64,000 nt of DNA from an uncultured Duncaniella sp. (GTDB lineage: Bacteria > Bacteroidota > Bacteroidia > Bacteroidales > Muribaculaceae), in the NCBI GenBank assembly GCA_910577255.1, contig CAJTMH010000001.1:434001-498000 (forward strand). The letters run 5' to 3'. A model generated the notes under the pieces. That model was not told the DNA's origin, did no database searches, and saw only the letters and a list, made by a program, of their open reading frames with translations. Positions within the stretch are counted from its first letter, which is position 1; each line of letters begins with the position of its first letter. Shown one piece after another: positions 16,612 through 26,630 of this stretch. Both the position numbers and the translations under genes were made by a program.

Positions 16612-17691
16612 TTAATCAAGCATTAGACTTATCATAGGCCTTTCGCTGGGGAAACGGAGTATGTCACCGGTCACCGGTGAGCTGAAAAGGATGTCGGTAA
16701 ACACGTCGACAGTGACATCGAAATCCAATCTGCCACGGTAACCGTCATCAATCATACACGTGCCACCATCCACGATATAGGTGTGCGAATTATAAGCAGG
16801 CAACAGTTTATCTGTCACTTTTATTTTTGCCGCGAAGCGAGGATAAGCCCCAGCTATTATTTCAAGCGCTTTCCCTGCATTCACAACACGTCCCATTCCT
16901 CTCGGCATCAATCGTCCTCCCATCGTGTCAGTGGGACGACCGTAAAGCAAGAACGGAGTGTCGCCATGCATGCCACGCAACTGTCGCAAGGCAGCGGCCC
17001 GGGCGTCCTCTGACTCACCCATGACATCAGTGACAAGCAGCACATCATCGTTCATTCTGGCCCATGCCATAGACACGATTTCGTGACCATGGTCCTCATC
17101 ATCACGAGCCATCACCACGAAATCACCGCCATCCATCTGAAGATCGGCGAGAATATTGTAGAAATCCCTCTGCGAGTGGATGATATAGCATCTACGTTCC
17201 ATCTGGAAACGGTTGAACGCCTCCCATACTTCATCAGTTATAGTATCATCGAGATGATGATATTCGCCATGAACCGGGAAGGGGTGAAGCGCAGTGAAAC
17301 GCTGCTCCTTTGTATAAAACACAGTGCTGAACCCGTAGCGCTGATAGAAATAATAGAGGGCCTCATTGGCAGGAATCAACGAGCAGAGCATGTCGCCACG
17401 TGCTGCTGATGCCTCAAGAGCATCCACCATCAAACGCGACATGTAGCCTTTGCCCCGTTGGTTACGGCGCGTGGCGGCACCGGCTATATAGCTCACCGTA
17501 GGGAGAGCCCCATGAAATGTCATCGCATAACGCTGAAGCAACAAGCTGCTCACCGGCAATCCTTCTTCGTTTTGCAACAGCAATGCGTCCTCGTCGCGGT
17601 AAACCTGGTCAAAGTACATCTTCACATACTCTCGTGAGTCCTTGAAACTCTCCTGCCAGATTTTTCTTATGTCATCTCTCTTACTCATCAA
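16612..17691 (-). CDS. GNAT-family N-acetyltransferase (Eis-like architecture)
   Basis: A 359-aa protein with an N-terminal GNAT domain: the acetyl-CoA pyrophosphate loop is RRNQRGKGYMSRLM (Q-R-G-K-G), followed by the ALYYFYQRYGF segment typical of the GNAT beta-5/alpha-4 region. The second half has weak GNAT character, and the last 100 residues (FAAKIKVTDKLLPAYNSHTYIVDGG...) resemble an SCP2-like domain, as in Eis-type acetyltransferases. The substrate is unknown; Eis homologues acetylate amines including aminoglycosides, but that should not be assumed here. Confidence 0.8.
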   Translation of the reverse strand: MMSKRDDIRKIWQESFKDSREYVKMYFDQVYRDEDALLLQNEEGLPVSSLLLQRYAMTFHGALPTVSYIAGAATRRNQRGKGYMSRLMVDALEASAARGDMLCSLIPANEALYYFYQRYGFSTVFYTKEQRFTALHPFPVHGEYHHLDDTITDEVWEAFNRFQMERRCYIIHSQRDFYNILADLQMDGGDFVVMARDDEDHGHEIVSMAWARMNDDVLLVTDVMGESEDARAAALRQLRGMHGDTPFLLYGRPTDTMGGRLMPRGMGRVVNAGKALEIIAGAYPRFAAKIKVTDKLLPAYNSHTYIVDGGTCMIDDGYRGRLDFDVTVDVFTDILFSSPVTGDILRFPSERPMISLMLD

Positions 17692-17775
17692 ATAGATAAA
17701 TTACATGTTGATTGTATAACAAGCGAGAGTTAAAAAGTGTTGACCGCTTATCGACATCTCACATTTAGCGTGGTG

Positions 17776-17825
17776 AAATAAAAGGGCATAAACCACTCGT
17801 CATGAAATACGGAGGTTTATGCCCT
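17776..17825 (-). terminator. Rho-independent terminator of the DUF4301 gene
   Basis: AGGGCATAAACC (17783-17794) and GGTTTATGCCCT (17814-17825) form a perfect 12-bp stem with a 19-base loop. On the minus strand a T-rich run follows. It begins 15 bases past the stop codon at 17840. Confidence 0.9.
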
Positions 17826-17839
17826 GTGTGAGTCCGCGA

Positions 17840-19363
17840 TTATCCCTGATGAGCCGGACGGAGAAGATCGTTGACTGTCTTGACAGGGTTGAAAGTAGAG
17901 ATAGGTACTTCAACGAACACTGTATTCCAGTCACTCATAGCTCCGTTCCAAAGGCCGGGTAGCTCCATTGCACGAAGCTCCTTGCCGTGGCTTGACTTGG
18001 ATGATATGAATCCTGTAGCCGGATCCACATAGGAAGGAAGATCAAATTTCTTACCGTGGATATCCTTAATATAACATACGAGGTCAACCGGATTGAAATG
18101 AGTGGCTGATGCCATCATCTTCTTGTAGTCATCATTATTTGGATCAACTTGGTTGCTTTCAAGAATCTGGGGTGATGAAGAGCCGTCAGGATTGTAGGCT
18201 ATGAACGGACCGCCGCCAGGTTCTCCCTCGTTGCGCACCATGCCGCAAACTCGTAAAGGACGGTTGAGCTTGCGTTTCAGATATTCAACCACAGCGTCAT
18301 CATCGAGGTTCTCTGTCGAGGCATCCTTGACATTGAGTACAGTGTGGAGGTAGTCAAGCATGCGCTTGAGATCGGCAGGAGTATAAAGTTTTTCATCAAG
18401 AGCGATGAGATCCTCTTCAATCTGGTCATGGACCTGAAGCAGGAGGCCACCAAGAACCTCCTTATAACGGATGGTATCCGCACGCTTTGAGTCAGGCACA
18501 ACGTTGTCAATGTTTTTGATGAAAACTACAGCTGATTCGATATCATTAAGATTCTGAATGAGCGCACCATGACCTCCGGGACGGAACAAAAGATGGCCAT
18601 CCTCCATGAAGGGGGTATTGTCAGGATTGACAGCAATGGTATCGGTTGAGGGCTTTTGCTCGCTCATTGACACATTGAATTTAACACCTGTCTTTTTCTC
18701 TGTTGCGGGGATTACCTCTGCAAGCTTCTCCTCAAAGAGTTTACGATGATTCTGCGACACGGTGAAGTGAAGATTCACAATGCCTTTCGAATTAGCTGCT
18801 GTCTGGGCACCCTCCACGAGATGTTCCTCAATAGGTGTGCGTGATCCTTCGGGATATGTATGGAATTTCAGCAAACCTTTGGGCAGCCCTCCGTAATTCA
18901 TGCCGTCAGGATTTACGATGGCTGCGATAATGTCGCGGTTACGACCCTCTTTCAAAAGCTCGTCAAGAGATTTGCCATAGAGTTTTCCAACAGCAGCATT
19001 GAGCTCGGGGATGAAAGGAAGTTTATCAATATTTTCAATGAGAGTGGCTACAGGGCTACCCTCTTTGAGTTCGTCTGTGCCACCATCAACATATTCGAAA
19101 AGGGCTTTGAACATACGCGAAGCTGCACCTGACGCAGGCACGAATTTACACACTTCGCCTCCATGATGGAGATATTCTTTCCAACGGTCGAGGGCTGCGG
19201 CTATCTCTTCATCGTCAAGACGGAATATGCCGGCACCCACACGCGCTGCATCTTCAATTTTCAGATAAGGGAAACCTGTGACAAAACGCTGTAACTGCGC
19301 TTCTACTTCTGATTCACTAATTCCCTTTTGTTTAAGTAATTCAAGGTCTTCTGGTCTAAGCAT
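17840..19363 (-). CDS. DUF4301 family protein
   Basis: A 507-aa soluble protein that I associate with the Bacteroidota DUF4301 family. It has no signal peptide or membrane helix. Conserved-looking blocks include FVPASGAASRMFKAL near residue 80, PKGLLKFHTYPEGSRTPIEEHLVEGA around 160-185, and LFRPGGHGALIQNLN near 270; the first two recall nucleotidyltransferase-like phosphosugar binding (GxASRM, PKGL, EH), so a nucleotidyltransferase-type fold is a reasonable guess but not shown. It is a single-gene transcript with its own -7 box (19401-19408) and terminator. Confidence 0.8.
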   Translation of the reverse strand: MLRPEDLELLKQKGISESEVEAQLQRFVTGFPYLKIEDAARVGAGIFRLDDEEIAAALDRWKEYLHHGGEVCKFVPASGAASRMFKALFEYVDGGTDELKEGSPVATLIENIDKLPFIPELNAAVGKLYGKSLDELLKEGRNRDIIAAIVNPDGMNYGGLPKGLLKFHTYPEGSRTPIEEHLVEGAQTAANSKGIVNLHFTVSQNHRKLFEEKLAEVIPATEKKTGVKFNVSMSEQKPSTDTIAVNPDNTPFMEDGHLLFRPGGHGALIQNLNDIESAVVFIKNIDNVVPDSKRADTIRYKEVLGGLLLQVHDQIEEDLIALDEKLYTPADLKRMLDYLHTVLNVKDASTENLDDDAVVEYLKRKLNRPLRVCGMVRNEGEPGGGPFIAYNPDGSSSPQILESNQVDPNNDDYKKMMASATHFNPVDLVCYIKDIHGKKFDLPSYVDPATGFISSKSSHGKELRAMELPGLWNGAMSDWNTVFVEVPISTFNPVKTVNDLLRPAHQG

Positions 19364-19400
19364 GGTGTGAGAATAATGTTAAGTGTTAGTTTCAACACCC

Positions 19401-19408
19401 CAAAGTTA
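19401..19408 (-). promoter_or_regulatory. -7 box for the DUF4301 gene
   Basis: The minus strand reads TAACTTTG, a full match to TAnnTTTG, 38 bases upstream of the start. The rest of 19409-19507 is AT-rich and shows no clear terminator for the preceding MBOAT gene. Confidence 0.5.
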
Positions 19409-19507
19409 CACTTTTTTCCAAGAAACTGTTTAAATTTTTATGGTAAAATTAAAACAATTGGTTAAAAGAGTAACGATTTCACACCAAAACTTTATTGACG
19501 GAAGGAA

Positions 19508-21169
19508 TCAATACTGGAGATAGATGAAGGGAACGATGTCACTCTGACGCACTTGGATGACAATAAGTAGCACCAAAGCAAGCACAAGCGCCTGCACTAT
19601 AACAGGCGAAGCATCAAACAGTGCCCTCAAACGGCAAGTCCAACTGCTTGGAGATATATGCAACAGATATCCTGCCGCCATGGCCACCACAATTGTAAGA
19701 TAGCCACCAACAAACTGCGGCGCCACCGAGATATGGAAATCGAAAATAATCTGATGCCACATCATACCTACATCCTCCATTGAGGGAGCACGGAAAAGCA
19801 TGAAAACCAAGGCAATCAACACGAATGTGAACAGCGCGTTCACACCTCTCATCCACGACGATGGTTTCTGAGGAGCAGATATCATCATCAGCTCGCCATC
19901 GCCTGTGACAACCGCTCCCGACGCCGACATCCGTAACACACTCCGAAGCATCTTGTGAATCACGAGCAAAACTCCATGGACTGCTCCCCATATCACATAC
20001 ATCCATGACGCGCCATGCCATAAACCACCTATAACCATTGTGGCAAACTGGTTGAAATAGGCTCTCGGTCGTGAACAACGGTTGCCCCCGAGCGGAATGT
20101 ATACGTAATCACGGAGCCAAGTGGATAAGGATATATGCCAACGATGCCAGAACTCAGTAGGATTCTGGGCCTTGAAGGGAGCATTGAAGTTTTCCTTGAA
20201 TCTGTAACCGAGCAACAGTGCAATACCGATGGCCATATCACTGTAACCTGAAAAATCGCAATAGAGCTGGATGGTGAATCCGAAAGTAGCCATAAGGTTT
20301 TCGAATCCGCTGTAAAGAGCAGGATTGTCAAACACTCGATCCACAAAGTTGCCACTGATGAAATCAGCGATGATCACCTTTTTGACCAGACCTGTGATTA
20401 TAAGGAAAATACCTTCTGATGTCATCTCGCGCGTAGGTGACGGATTGGCTTTTATCTGTGGCAGCATGTCCTTAGCCCTCACCACAGGACCGGCCAACAG
20501 AGGCGGGAAGAAGGTGAGGAAGAACATATAGTCAAGTAAATTGCGGCAAGCCTTAATCTCGCCACGATATATGTCGACGATATAACTTATGGAACGGAAA
20601 GTGAAAAATGATATACCGGCAGGCAATAACAATGTCATTGCATCGATGCGAGTATTGAAAAATTGCGAGAAAGTATCGATAATCAAATTGAAATACTTGA
20701 AATAGGCAAGCATTCCTATATTTATGCCGACGTTAAGGAATACGATGAATTTCCTCAAAAAAGCTTTCCCTCTACCCTCTCCGACGGACTGCTGCATACA
20801 AAGACCGAGGATGTAATCACTCAGACACACCCCGATGAGGATTAGACAATACACTCCCGATGACTTATAGTAGAAGTAGAGAGAGAAAAGGATCACAAAT
20901 ATCATCTTCGCAACCCTGAAGCCACCCAGAAGACGATAGAAAGCCAAAAACAGCACAAACAAGACCATGAACAGTCCGGTATTGAAGAGCAACGGCTGTG
21001 CAGGGTCGTAGGCAAGCAGATCAGTCAGCTTGTCGACATCTATGTTTAGGCGTTCGAGGGCCGGATTAAGTATAGAAGAAAGCTCAGAGAGCCAGCGAGT
21101 AATGAATTCCAACGTTCTTAATTCGATAAAAAGTTGTGATGGATAAAAGGGGACTGTGCTTGAACGCAT
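19508..21169 (-). CDS. MBOAT-family O-acyltransferase (AlgI-like)
   Basis: A 553-aa polytopic membrane protein expected to move acetyl groups across the inner membrane to a periplasmic polysaccharide or peptidoglycan. AlgI-type signatures are clear: FWHRWHISLSTWLRDYVYIPLGG near residues 340-365 and the catalytic-His block GGLWHGASWMYVIWGAVHG near 395. It is the third gene of a cluster with two SGNH-type exported proteins immediately upstream, matching the AlgI/AlgJ-AlgX or PatA/PatB division of labour. The acceptor polymer is not identified. Confidence 0.92.
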   Translation of the reverse strand: MRSSTVPFYPSQLFIELRTLEFITRWLSELSSILNPALERLNIDVDKLTDLLAYDPAQPLLFNTGLFMVLFVLFLAFYRLLGGFRVAKMIFVILFSLYFYYKSSGVYCLILIGVCLSDYILGLCMQQSVGEGRGKAFLRKFIVFLNVGINIGMLAYFKYFNLIIDTFSQFFNTRIDAMTLLLPAGISFFTFRSISYIVDIYRGEIKACRNLLDYMFFLTFFPPLLAGPVVRAKDMLPQIKANPSPTREMTSEGIFLIITGLVKKVIIADFISGNFVDRVFDNPALYSGFENLMATFGFTIQLYCDFSGYSDMAIGIALLLGYRFKENFNAPFKAQNPTEFWHRWHISLSTWLRDYVYIPLGGNRCSRPRAYFNQFATMVIGGLWHGASWMYVIWGAVHGVLLVIHKMLRSVLRMSASGAVVTGDGELMMISAPQKPSSWMRGVNALFTFVLIALVFMLFRAPSMEDVGMMWHQIIFDFHISVAPQFVGGYLTIVVAMAAGYLLHISPSSWTCRLRALFDASPVIVQALVLALVLLIVIQVRQSDIVPFIYLQY

Positions 21170-21218
21170 CCGTATGATATCGATATTAAACAGAATACCG
21201 ACACCTCAGTGCAATGGT

Positions 21219-22619
21219 TCAATTTGCTTGGACAACTTCTTGAGACTGCTGACGCAACGCATCCATCAAGGCATCATAAAGCAGGCGCCCTTCCAGATTA
21301 TAACCTTTGCGCGTGTGGTGGACGCGGTCAGGAGCAAACAGATTGTTGCTTATCCAGTTGGCGCTTGCGCCACTCCCTCCGGCGACATCATACCAGTCAT
21401 AGACTGCTATACCATTCTCTTTCCCATAGTCAAGAATAGCCTGTCGGAGAGGAGAAATGTTACTGTTGACAGCATAGGACTTGGTGGTCTTAGTGACGGT
21501 ACGGTAACCGGCCTTACGTCCTTTACGGCGCTTGGTGCGCACTTTAACCTTTTTAGTAGACTTGACGCTGCGGTGACACTCCATGGGTGTGGTGAGCAGA
21601 ATCAAGGCCTCCGGATTGGCAGTACGGATGTTATTGACAAGGCGGTCAATTGACCGTGTGAACCCTCGTGTGTCAAGACGTCCAAAAGCCTCATTGGTGC
21701 CAAGCGAGATTATAACAAGATTAGGCTGCAAAGGGTTTATACCTGCCCCTACATTTCCTATGCGGTTATATGTGTCATAGGTGGCACCGTTATTACCAAT
21801 AGCATGATAGAACACACCGGGACGATCGCCTGATAAAGATGCACCGAAAACCGTAAGATCACCTGCCGATGAGAACTGGACATTGATTTTTGTCTCGTCG
21901 GATGCCATGACAATCTGAGTATAGTCTCGCGACGGAATAGTGCGGTAATGCACAGGGTTACCATCGGCATTAGTAACACTCTTGATGTTCAGCTTGCCGT
22001 TGTGAAAAATGGTTGCAGATGAAAATGGATTGTAATCATCACGTTCGGATGTCCCTATGGAGAATTCGCTTGAGCTGCTCGTCGGACGTATGGAGGCTCC
22101 GGTAAAACCGACTGTCTGGCGCCATGACGCACTCATGAGCTTGACTGCATTCCATGAATTCCGGCTCTGGAAGAAATAATCGGAAGGCTCATTCGTGCCA
22201 CTGAGTTTCAGCGGAGAGATTAGCCCTCTACCGGCATTCCCGAAGTCATACTGGAGAAGTTCACGAGTAGTCCCTGTGTTTATATCGGCCTGCACATGGC
22301 TGTCACCGATATGCACAATCGAGACCGGAGTCTTATTACTATTGGTGAAAGCCGTGCGTAGCTTAGACCAATCAGCACCATTGAATATGATGTGATTCAG
22401 ATTCTGCTTTATGAAGTTGGGAACCGGGATATCGATATCATCCGCTTCACCGGGAATAATGACCAGATTCTCCCTTATATCCTTTTCGTCATCATTCTCC
22501 TCATCCACAACCTCTTCATTGACCACCTCTCCTTCATCAGGAGCGACAGTCTGGGCACTGGGATAAACCGGGAAGAACAATGAGATAACCGGCAATATAA
22601 GGCTGACACTGTGTTTCAT
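21219..22619 (-). CDS. Exported SGNH/GDSL hydrolase-fold protein (O-acetylation partner 1)
   Basis: A 466-aa precursor with a signal peptide (MKHSVSLILPVISLFFPVYPSAQ), an acidic linker rich in Glu/Asp up to about residue 60, and an SGNH fold: block I VHIGDSHVQAD (nucleophile Ser), block III SLGTNEAFG, and block V DRVHHTRKGY with the Asp-His pair. The basic stretch KVKVRTKRRKGRKAGYR is an unusual insertion before block V and could contact an anionic polymer. Its start overlaps the end of the next SGNH gene by four bases, and the MBOAT gene follows after 49. Confidence 0.85.
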   Translation of the reverse strand: MKHSVSLILPVISLFFPVYPSAQTVAPDEGEVVNEEVVDEENDDEKDIRENLVIIPGEADDIDIPVPNFIKQNLNHIIFNGADWSKLRTAFTNSNKTPVSIVHIGDSHVQADINTGTTRELLQYDFGNAGRGLISPLKLSGTNEPSDYFFQSRNSWNAVKLMSASWRQTVGFTGASIRPTSSSSEFSIGTSERDDYNPFSSATIFHNGKLNIKSVTNADGNPVHYRTIPSRDYTQIVMASDETKINVQFSSAGDLTVFGASLSGDRPGVFYHAIGNNGATYDTYNRIGNVGAGINPLQPNLVIISLGTNEAFGRLDTRGFTRSIDRLVNNIRTANPEALILLTTPMECHRSVKSTKKVKVRTKRRKGRKAGYRTVTKTTKSYAVNSNISPLRQAILDYGKENGIAVYDWYDVAGGSGASANWISNNLFAPDRVHHTRKGYNLEGRLLYDALMDALRQQSQEVVQAN

Positions 22620-24004
22620 TTTATGTCGTGTTGTATAGCGTTAAAAAGTTCCTTTGCGAGACGAGCGCCACCTTTGTGAGTCATGTGGATATAATCCTTG
22701 TTGATGAGTCCTTCATTACTCCAAGCCACAACTGCATCCTCGCCTCCCATGGCCTCACGTGTGTCCCAGAAAAGACAGTGGGCACGGCGAGCCGCGTCAC
22801 GCTGGGCAGCAATCATGGCCGGAGCCGTGGACATCGAGCGCACCTGGCCGCCACGTTTCTCACCACGGTCACCAACCCCCATCACAAGGAGATCGGCACG
22901 AGGATAGCAACGACGGACATGGTTAATCACTTCAACCATTCGCGAACAGTATATACTGTAGTCCTTCTGTTGAGCCGACATCGCGTTGATGCCGAATTCA
23001 AGGATTATCAGGTCATAGTCAATTACGTCGGCCATCTCACGGCATAATTCAGGATTAATCTTAGTAAGCGTAATGCCTGAAAAACCGCGTGAAGACATGC
23101 AGTCGAGACTGACGCCTGAAGTGCCGTCAAGCCAAACTCCAAGGCCTATTAGCGATGTGGATGCTGTCCTGACTCCGAAATTGCTGACTGTCTCGGCAAG
23201 TTCTATACACTGAACGTCGGGACTCCCAACTATATTGCGTTCTTCCCATTCCCCGTCTCCGCTTTTAACACTGATTAAAGTATTTTCGGGTGCAATGAAG
23301 AGGAATCGTGACCGTGACCATGATTCAGTGTGCGTGAAAGCCTTTGTACCTTCATAAGTGGAAGTTGCAGTACCGGTCGGAATAGCATATTGTTCAGACA
23401 GATCAAGATACTTGCTGTCGGCCTTTTTATTGGCAAAAAAAGTCTTCCATCCAGAGCCACCTTGTTTCACCGAGCGACGGAATCCGGGGAAGTCACTGTG
23501 CATGTTGACATATCCCACACCTTCACCGCCATACTCGCACTGGAGAAGTTCACGGAGATCCTGAGTGAAAATATCACCCTCTATATAGCTGTCGCCGACA
23601 ACTGCGATGCGTGCCAAACGACCTGTTGTAATAGCATTCTTGAGGTTAACAAGACCGACACCGAGAGTAGTGTAATCCTCAATCACAACAAGCTCGCCGC
23701 TACGCGACGGCTTGACAGGAGAAATAATAGTGTCGATAGGTTGGCTCAACACCGAGTCGGTGGCATATAACGGATGAGCAGCATTCTCTCCCTCATTCAT
23801 TGCCTTGACCAATTCAGGATCAATATCCTCCTCCGAAGCATAGGAGGGTTCTCCATCAAGAATTCCCACCTCCTTTAATATGTCGCTGAACAAGCTGAAA
23901 TTCTTCACTTTCCCTCCGGTCATACGTGAAAGCGGAAGGAACGAAATGGCCACTACAACTATTACAGCGATGAAGATGATGAGGAGCGGACTACCTTTTT
24001 TCAT
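22616..24004 (-). CDS. Membrane-anchored SGNH/GDSL-fold protein (O-acetylation partner 2)
   Basis: A 462-aa protein with an N-terminal membrane anchor (LLIIFIAVIVVVAISFLPL) and an SGNH fold: AVVGDSYIEGDI (block I Ser), EFGINAMS (block III, G-x-N), and DYIHMTHKGG (Asp-His). It is diverged from its neighbour at 21219-22619 but shares length and layout, suggesting an old duplication. The four-base overlap with that gene indicates translational coupling. Expected to act at the outer face of the inner membrane with the MBOAT protein. Confidence 0.85.
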   Translation of the reverse strand: MKKGSPLLIIFIAVIVVVAISFLPLSRMTGGKVKNFSLFSDILKEVGILDGEPSYASEEDIDPELVKAMNEGENAAHPLYATDSVLSQPIDTIISPVKPSRSGELVVIEDYTTLGVGLVNLKNAITTGRLARIAVVGDSYIEGDIFTQDLRELLQCEYGGEGVGYVNMHSDFPGFRRSVKQGGSGWKTFFANKKADSKYLDLSEQYAIPTGTATSTYEGTKAFTHTESWSRSRFLFIAPENTLISVKSGDGEWEERNIVGSPDVQCIELAETVSNFGVRTASTSLIGLGVWLDGTSGVSLDCMSSRGFSGITLTKINPELCREMADVIDYDLIILEFGINAMSAQQKDYSIYCSRMVEVINHVRRCYPRADLLVMGVGDRGEKRGGQVRSMSTAPAMIAAQRDAARRAHCLFWDTREAMGGEDAVVAWSNEGLINKDYIHMTHKGGARLAKELFNAIQHDIK

Positions 24005-24103
24005 ATTCGGAATTTAGAATCTTCGTTAATGTGATTTTGTGATGTTACGAGGAGATGAGGCATACACTGAGAGGTGCTATTAAAGCGAAGGAGTCAGACT
24101 ATT

Positions 24104-25267
24104 CTACGTCTGACCAACGAACTTGATTTTAGAAGGTGTGAAAACAAGCATCTCAGACGGGACATCCTTGGTAATCAGCGATTCCAAAAGGCTCGTTTTA
24201 GAGCAGGCCTCTGCCCATTCTTCGGCCTCTACCGACGAGTTAACAATACCTCCACCAGCATAGAGATTGTAGAGCCAACCTTCAGCTATCTCTGTCCGCG
24301 CCCTCGCGGCAAAAGCACATCGCAGGTTGACGTAAGCATGGTAATCCCCGCATAGGCGAACACCGACATATCCCCCATAGCAACGGCGACAATGAGTCTC
24401 AAACGTATCAATCTCCACAAGTGACACTTCCCTCGGCATCCCCGCCACAGCCGGCGTAGGGCTAAGGCGCGACATCAGGCGCAACGGATCCACATGTCCG
24501 GTTGCCCGAATGTGATTGCAAAGATGCTTTATATGGGAGAATTGCAGCTCGCAGAGAGATCCGACCTCGACATCAAGCCCTTCATCAGCAAGATTGTCAC
24601 GGATAAATTCGGTAACAAACTCATGTTCCTCAACATTTTTATCATCCCACGGTGCGGTGTCAGATGTAAGTTTTGTACCGGCCAATGACATTGTCTCTAC
24701 ACAGTCACAGCTGCTATGTGTGCGCAGGAGCAGCTCAGGAGTGGCCGCGAACCATACACCGCTCTCGGGAGTATATACCAGATAACGGAATGTGGATGGA
24801 AGAGCCAGAAAGTATTCGCACACTACATCAAGAAGCGGACGAGGTGAAAAAAGAGCCTCGTGACGAGAAATGACCACCTTGCCTCCGAACTCTTTCAGTC
24901 GTGGCATCACGCCACGGAACATGTTGGCATAACTAACCCTATGTGTCGACGAGACGAGCGGATAAATATCCGGATCACGGAATGTGTCAGCAGGATTACA
25001 TGAAGCCACATACTCCAGCACCTCTTCAGCCGACAACTCTCTACGCACTCCGGCAGTATAGGGCTCATCATTGTCAAAGAAATTAATGAAAAATGTGTCA
25101 CCGTCATCGCCTTCAGCGAATGCAGGCGAACACCCCTCGCTGTCAGGCAAGGATGCAAAAAATGTGAAGTCGGTTTCGCCCGGAAGGGCAAAAAGGGCAA
25201 ACGGTATATTATAATAGAGGCAACCTTCGGCCGCCTTAAGATAAGTCTCGTTAATTTCCATTGTCAA
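24104..25267 (-). CDS. menF: Isochorismate synthase (chorismate-binding family)
   Basis: Converts chorismate to isochorismate, the entry to menaquinone synthesis. The 387-aa protein carries the chorismate-binding domain: ETMSLAGTKLTSD, NVEEHEFVTEFI, the LSPTPAVAGMP block, CRRCYGGYVG, YVNLRCAFAARA and LYAGGGIVNSSVEAEEW. The first half is poorly conserved, as usual for MenF/EntC. It overlaps rimO by 17 bases. No other menaquinone gene (menD, menB, menE) lies nearby. EntC-type siderophore use is possible, but no siderophore genes are seen. Confidence 0.85.
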   Translation of the reverse strand: MTMEINETYLKAAEGCLYYNIPFALFALPGETDFTFFASLPDSEGCSPAFAEGDDGDTFFINFFDNDEPYTAGVRRELSAEEVLEYVASCNPADTFRDPDIYPLVSSTHRVSYANMFRGVMPRLKEFGGKVVISRHEALFSPRPLLDVVCEYFLALPSTFRYLVYTPESGVWFAATPELLLRTHSSCDCVETMSLAGTKLTSDTAPWDDKNVEEHEFVTEFIRDNLADEGLDVEVGSLCELQFSHIKHLCNHIRATGHVDPLRLMSRLSPTPAVAGMPREVSLVEIDTFETHCRRCYGGYVGVRLCGDYHAYVNLRCAFAARARTEIAEGWLYNLYAGGGIVNSSVEAEEWAEACSKTSLLESLITKDVPSEMLVFTPSKIKFVGQT

Positions 25268-26576
25268 TTACCGGCTCTGCCATAAGTTCAAAAGGCATTG
25301 CCGATGTGATTTTTACATTGTAGAATTGGCCTGTAACCAAAGGTTCGGTCTTGGAGATCAGCACTTCTGGGTCTACTTCCGGAGAATCGTATTGAGTACG
25401 GCCCACATAGAAATCCGCCTCCTCACGGTCAACAACCACACGTTGGATTGTCCCAACTTTCTGCTGCTGCAGCTCATCAGAGATTTTCTCCTGAAGTTCC
25501 ATAAGTTTTCCGAGGCGTTCATCCTTTATTTCCTGAGGTATATCGTCCGCAAAATTCTTTGCCCCGAACGTATCATCCTCCTCACAGTATGCAAAAGCAC
25601 CCATACGCTCAAATTTTTGCTCGGCCACAAACTGCATCAGTTCTTCGAACTCAGTTTCTCCCTCGCCGGGGAAACCCACCATGAGTGTGGTACGGATATG
25701 GATGCCAGGCACTCTACGACGAATTTCCGCAAGTAGTTCACGTGTCTGCGCGCCGGTGATGTGGCGACGCATGTTCTCAAGGACATTATCGGCTACATGC
25801 TGAAGAGCTATGTCAAGGTACTTACAAACATTGGGATGCTTTGCCATGACATCAAGGAGTTCAAGAGGAAAGTCCTTCGGATAGCCATAGTGCAGACGAA
25901 TCCATTCCACGCCTTCCACGGATGCAATCTCATCGACCAGTCGGGCTATTTCTACTTTCCCATAAAGATCCTTACCATAATTAGTGAGATCCTGGGCTAT
26001 GACATTGAATTCCTTTACTCCTCGACCAACGAGCATTTTCACCTCATCGACAATCTCCTCCATAGGGCGCGATTTATACCGTCCTGTTATAAGAGGGATA
26101 GCGCAAAACGAACAGAAACGATTACAGCCTTCAGCAATCTTCAGATAGGCATGATGGCGTGGAGTAGTGATAAGACGGTCATAAGAGACACTGCCGGGCG
26201 ACTTACGCGCCAAGTCTGTAACCAATTTAGGCCAATCGGTCTTGCCATACCAACGGTCCACCTCCGGAATCTCACCAGGTAGCTCTGCAGCATACCGTTG
26301 CGAGAGGCATCCCATCACATATACCGCGGCCACACCTCCGTTGGCTTTTTCTTCGCACCATGACAGGATTTCGTTAATCGATTCCTCTTTGGCGTCACCA
26401 ATGAAACCGCAAGTATTTATCACTACTGATTTCATGTCCGGTTCAGCTTCCTGAAACTCAGGACTATCAGCAGCCACTACATCGTAGCCCACATTGCTCA
26501 GCATGCTCATCAGACGCTCCGAATCAACAAGATTCTTGGAACATCCGAGAGTTATAACCGCAATCTTTTTCACCAT
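25251..26576 (-). CDS. rimO: Ribosomal protein S12 methylthiotransferase
   Basis: Radical SAM enzyme that methylthiolates the conserved Asp of ribosomal protein S12. The 441-aa protein has the UPF0004 domain with Fe-S ligands Cys12 (LGCSKNLVDSE), Cys56 (NTCGF) and Cys90 (MGCLSQRY), the radical SAM cluster CNRFCSFC (Cys151, 155, 158), and a C-terminal TRAM-like domain. The LGCSKN start separates RimO from MiaB. It starts 54 bases after ftsY and overlaps menF. Confidence 0.95.
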   Translation of the reverse strand: MVKKIAVITLGCSKNLVDSERLMSMLSNVGYDVVAADSPEFQEAEPDMKSVVINTCGFIGDAKEESINEILSWCEEKANGGVAAVYVMGCLSQRYAAELPGEIPEVDRWYGKTDWPKLVTDLARKSPGSVSYDRLITTPRHHAYLKIAEGCNRFCSFCAIPLITGRYKSRPMEEIVDEVKMLVGRGVKEFNVIAQDLTNYGKDLYGKVEIARLVDEIASVEGVEWIRLHYGYPKDFPLELLDVMAKHPNVCKYLDIALQHVADNVLENMRRHITGAQTRELLAEIRRRVPGIHIRTTLMVGFPGEGETEFEELMQFVAEQKFERMGAFAYCEEDDTFGAKNFADDIPQEIKDERLGKLMELQEKISDELQQQKVGTIQRVVVDREEADFYVGRTQYDSPEVDPEVLISKTEPLVTGQFYNVKITSAMPFELMAEPVIDNGN

Positions 26577-26630
26577 AACGAACCAGTGTGTGTATCGTAG
26601 ATTTCTTTATATCCGACAGGATGATATTTG

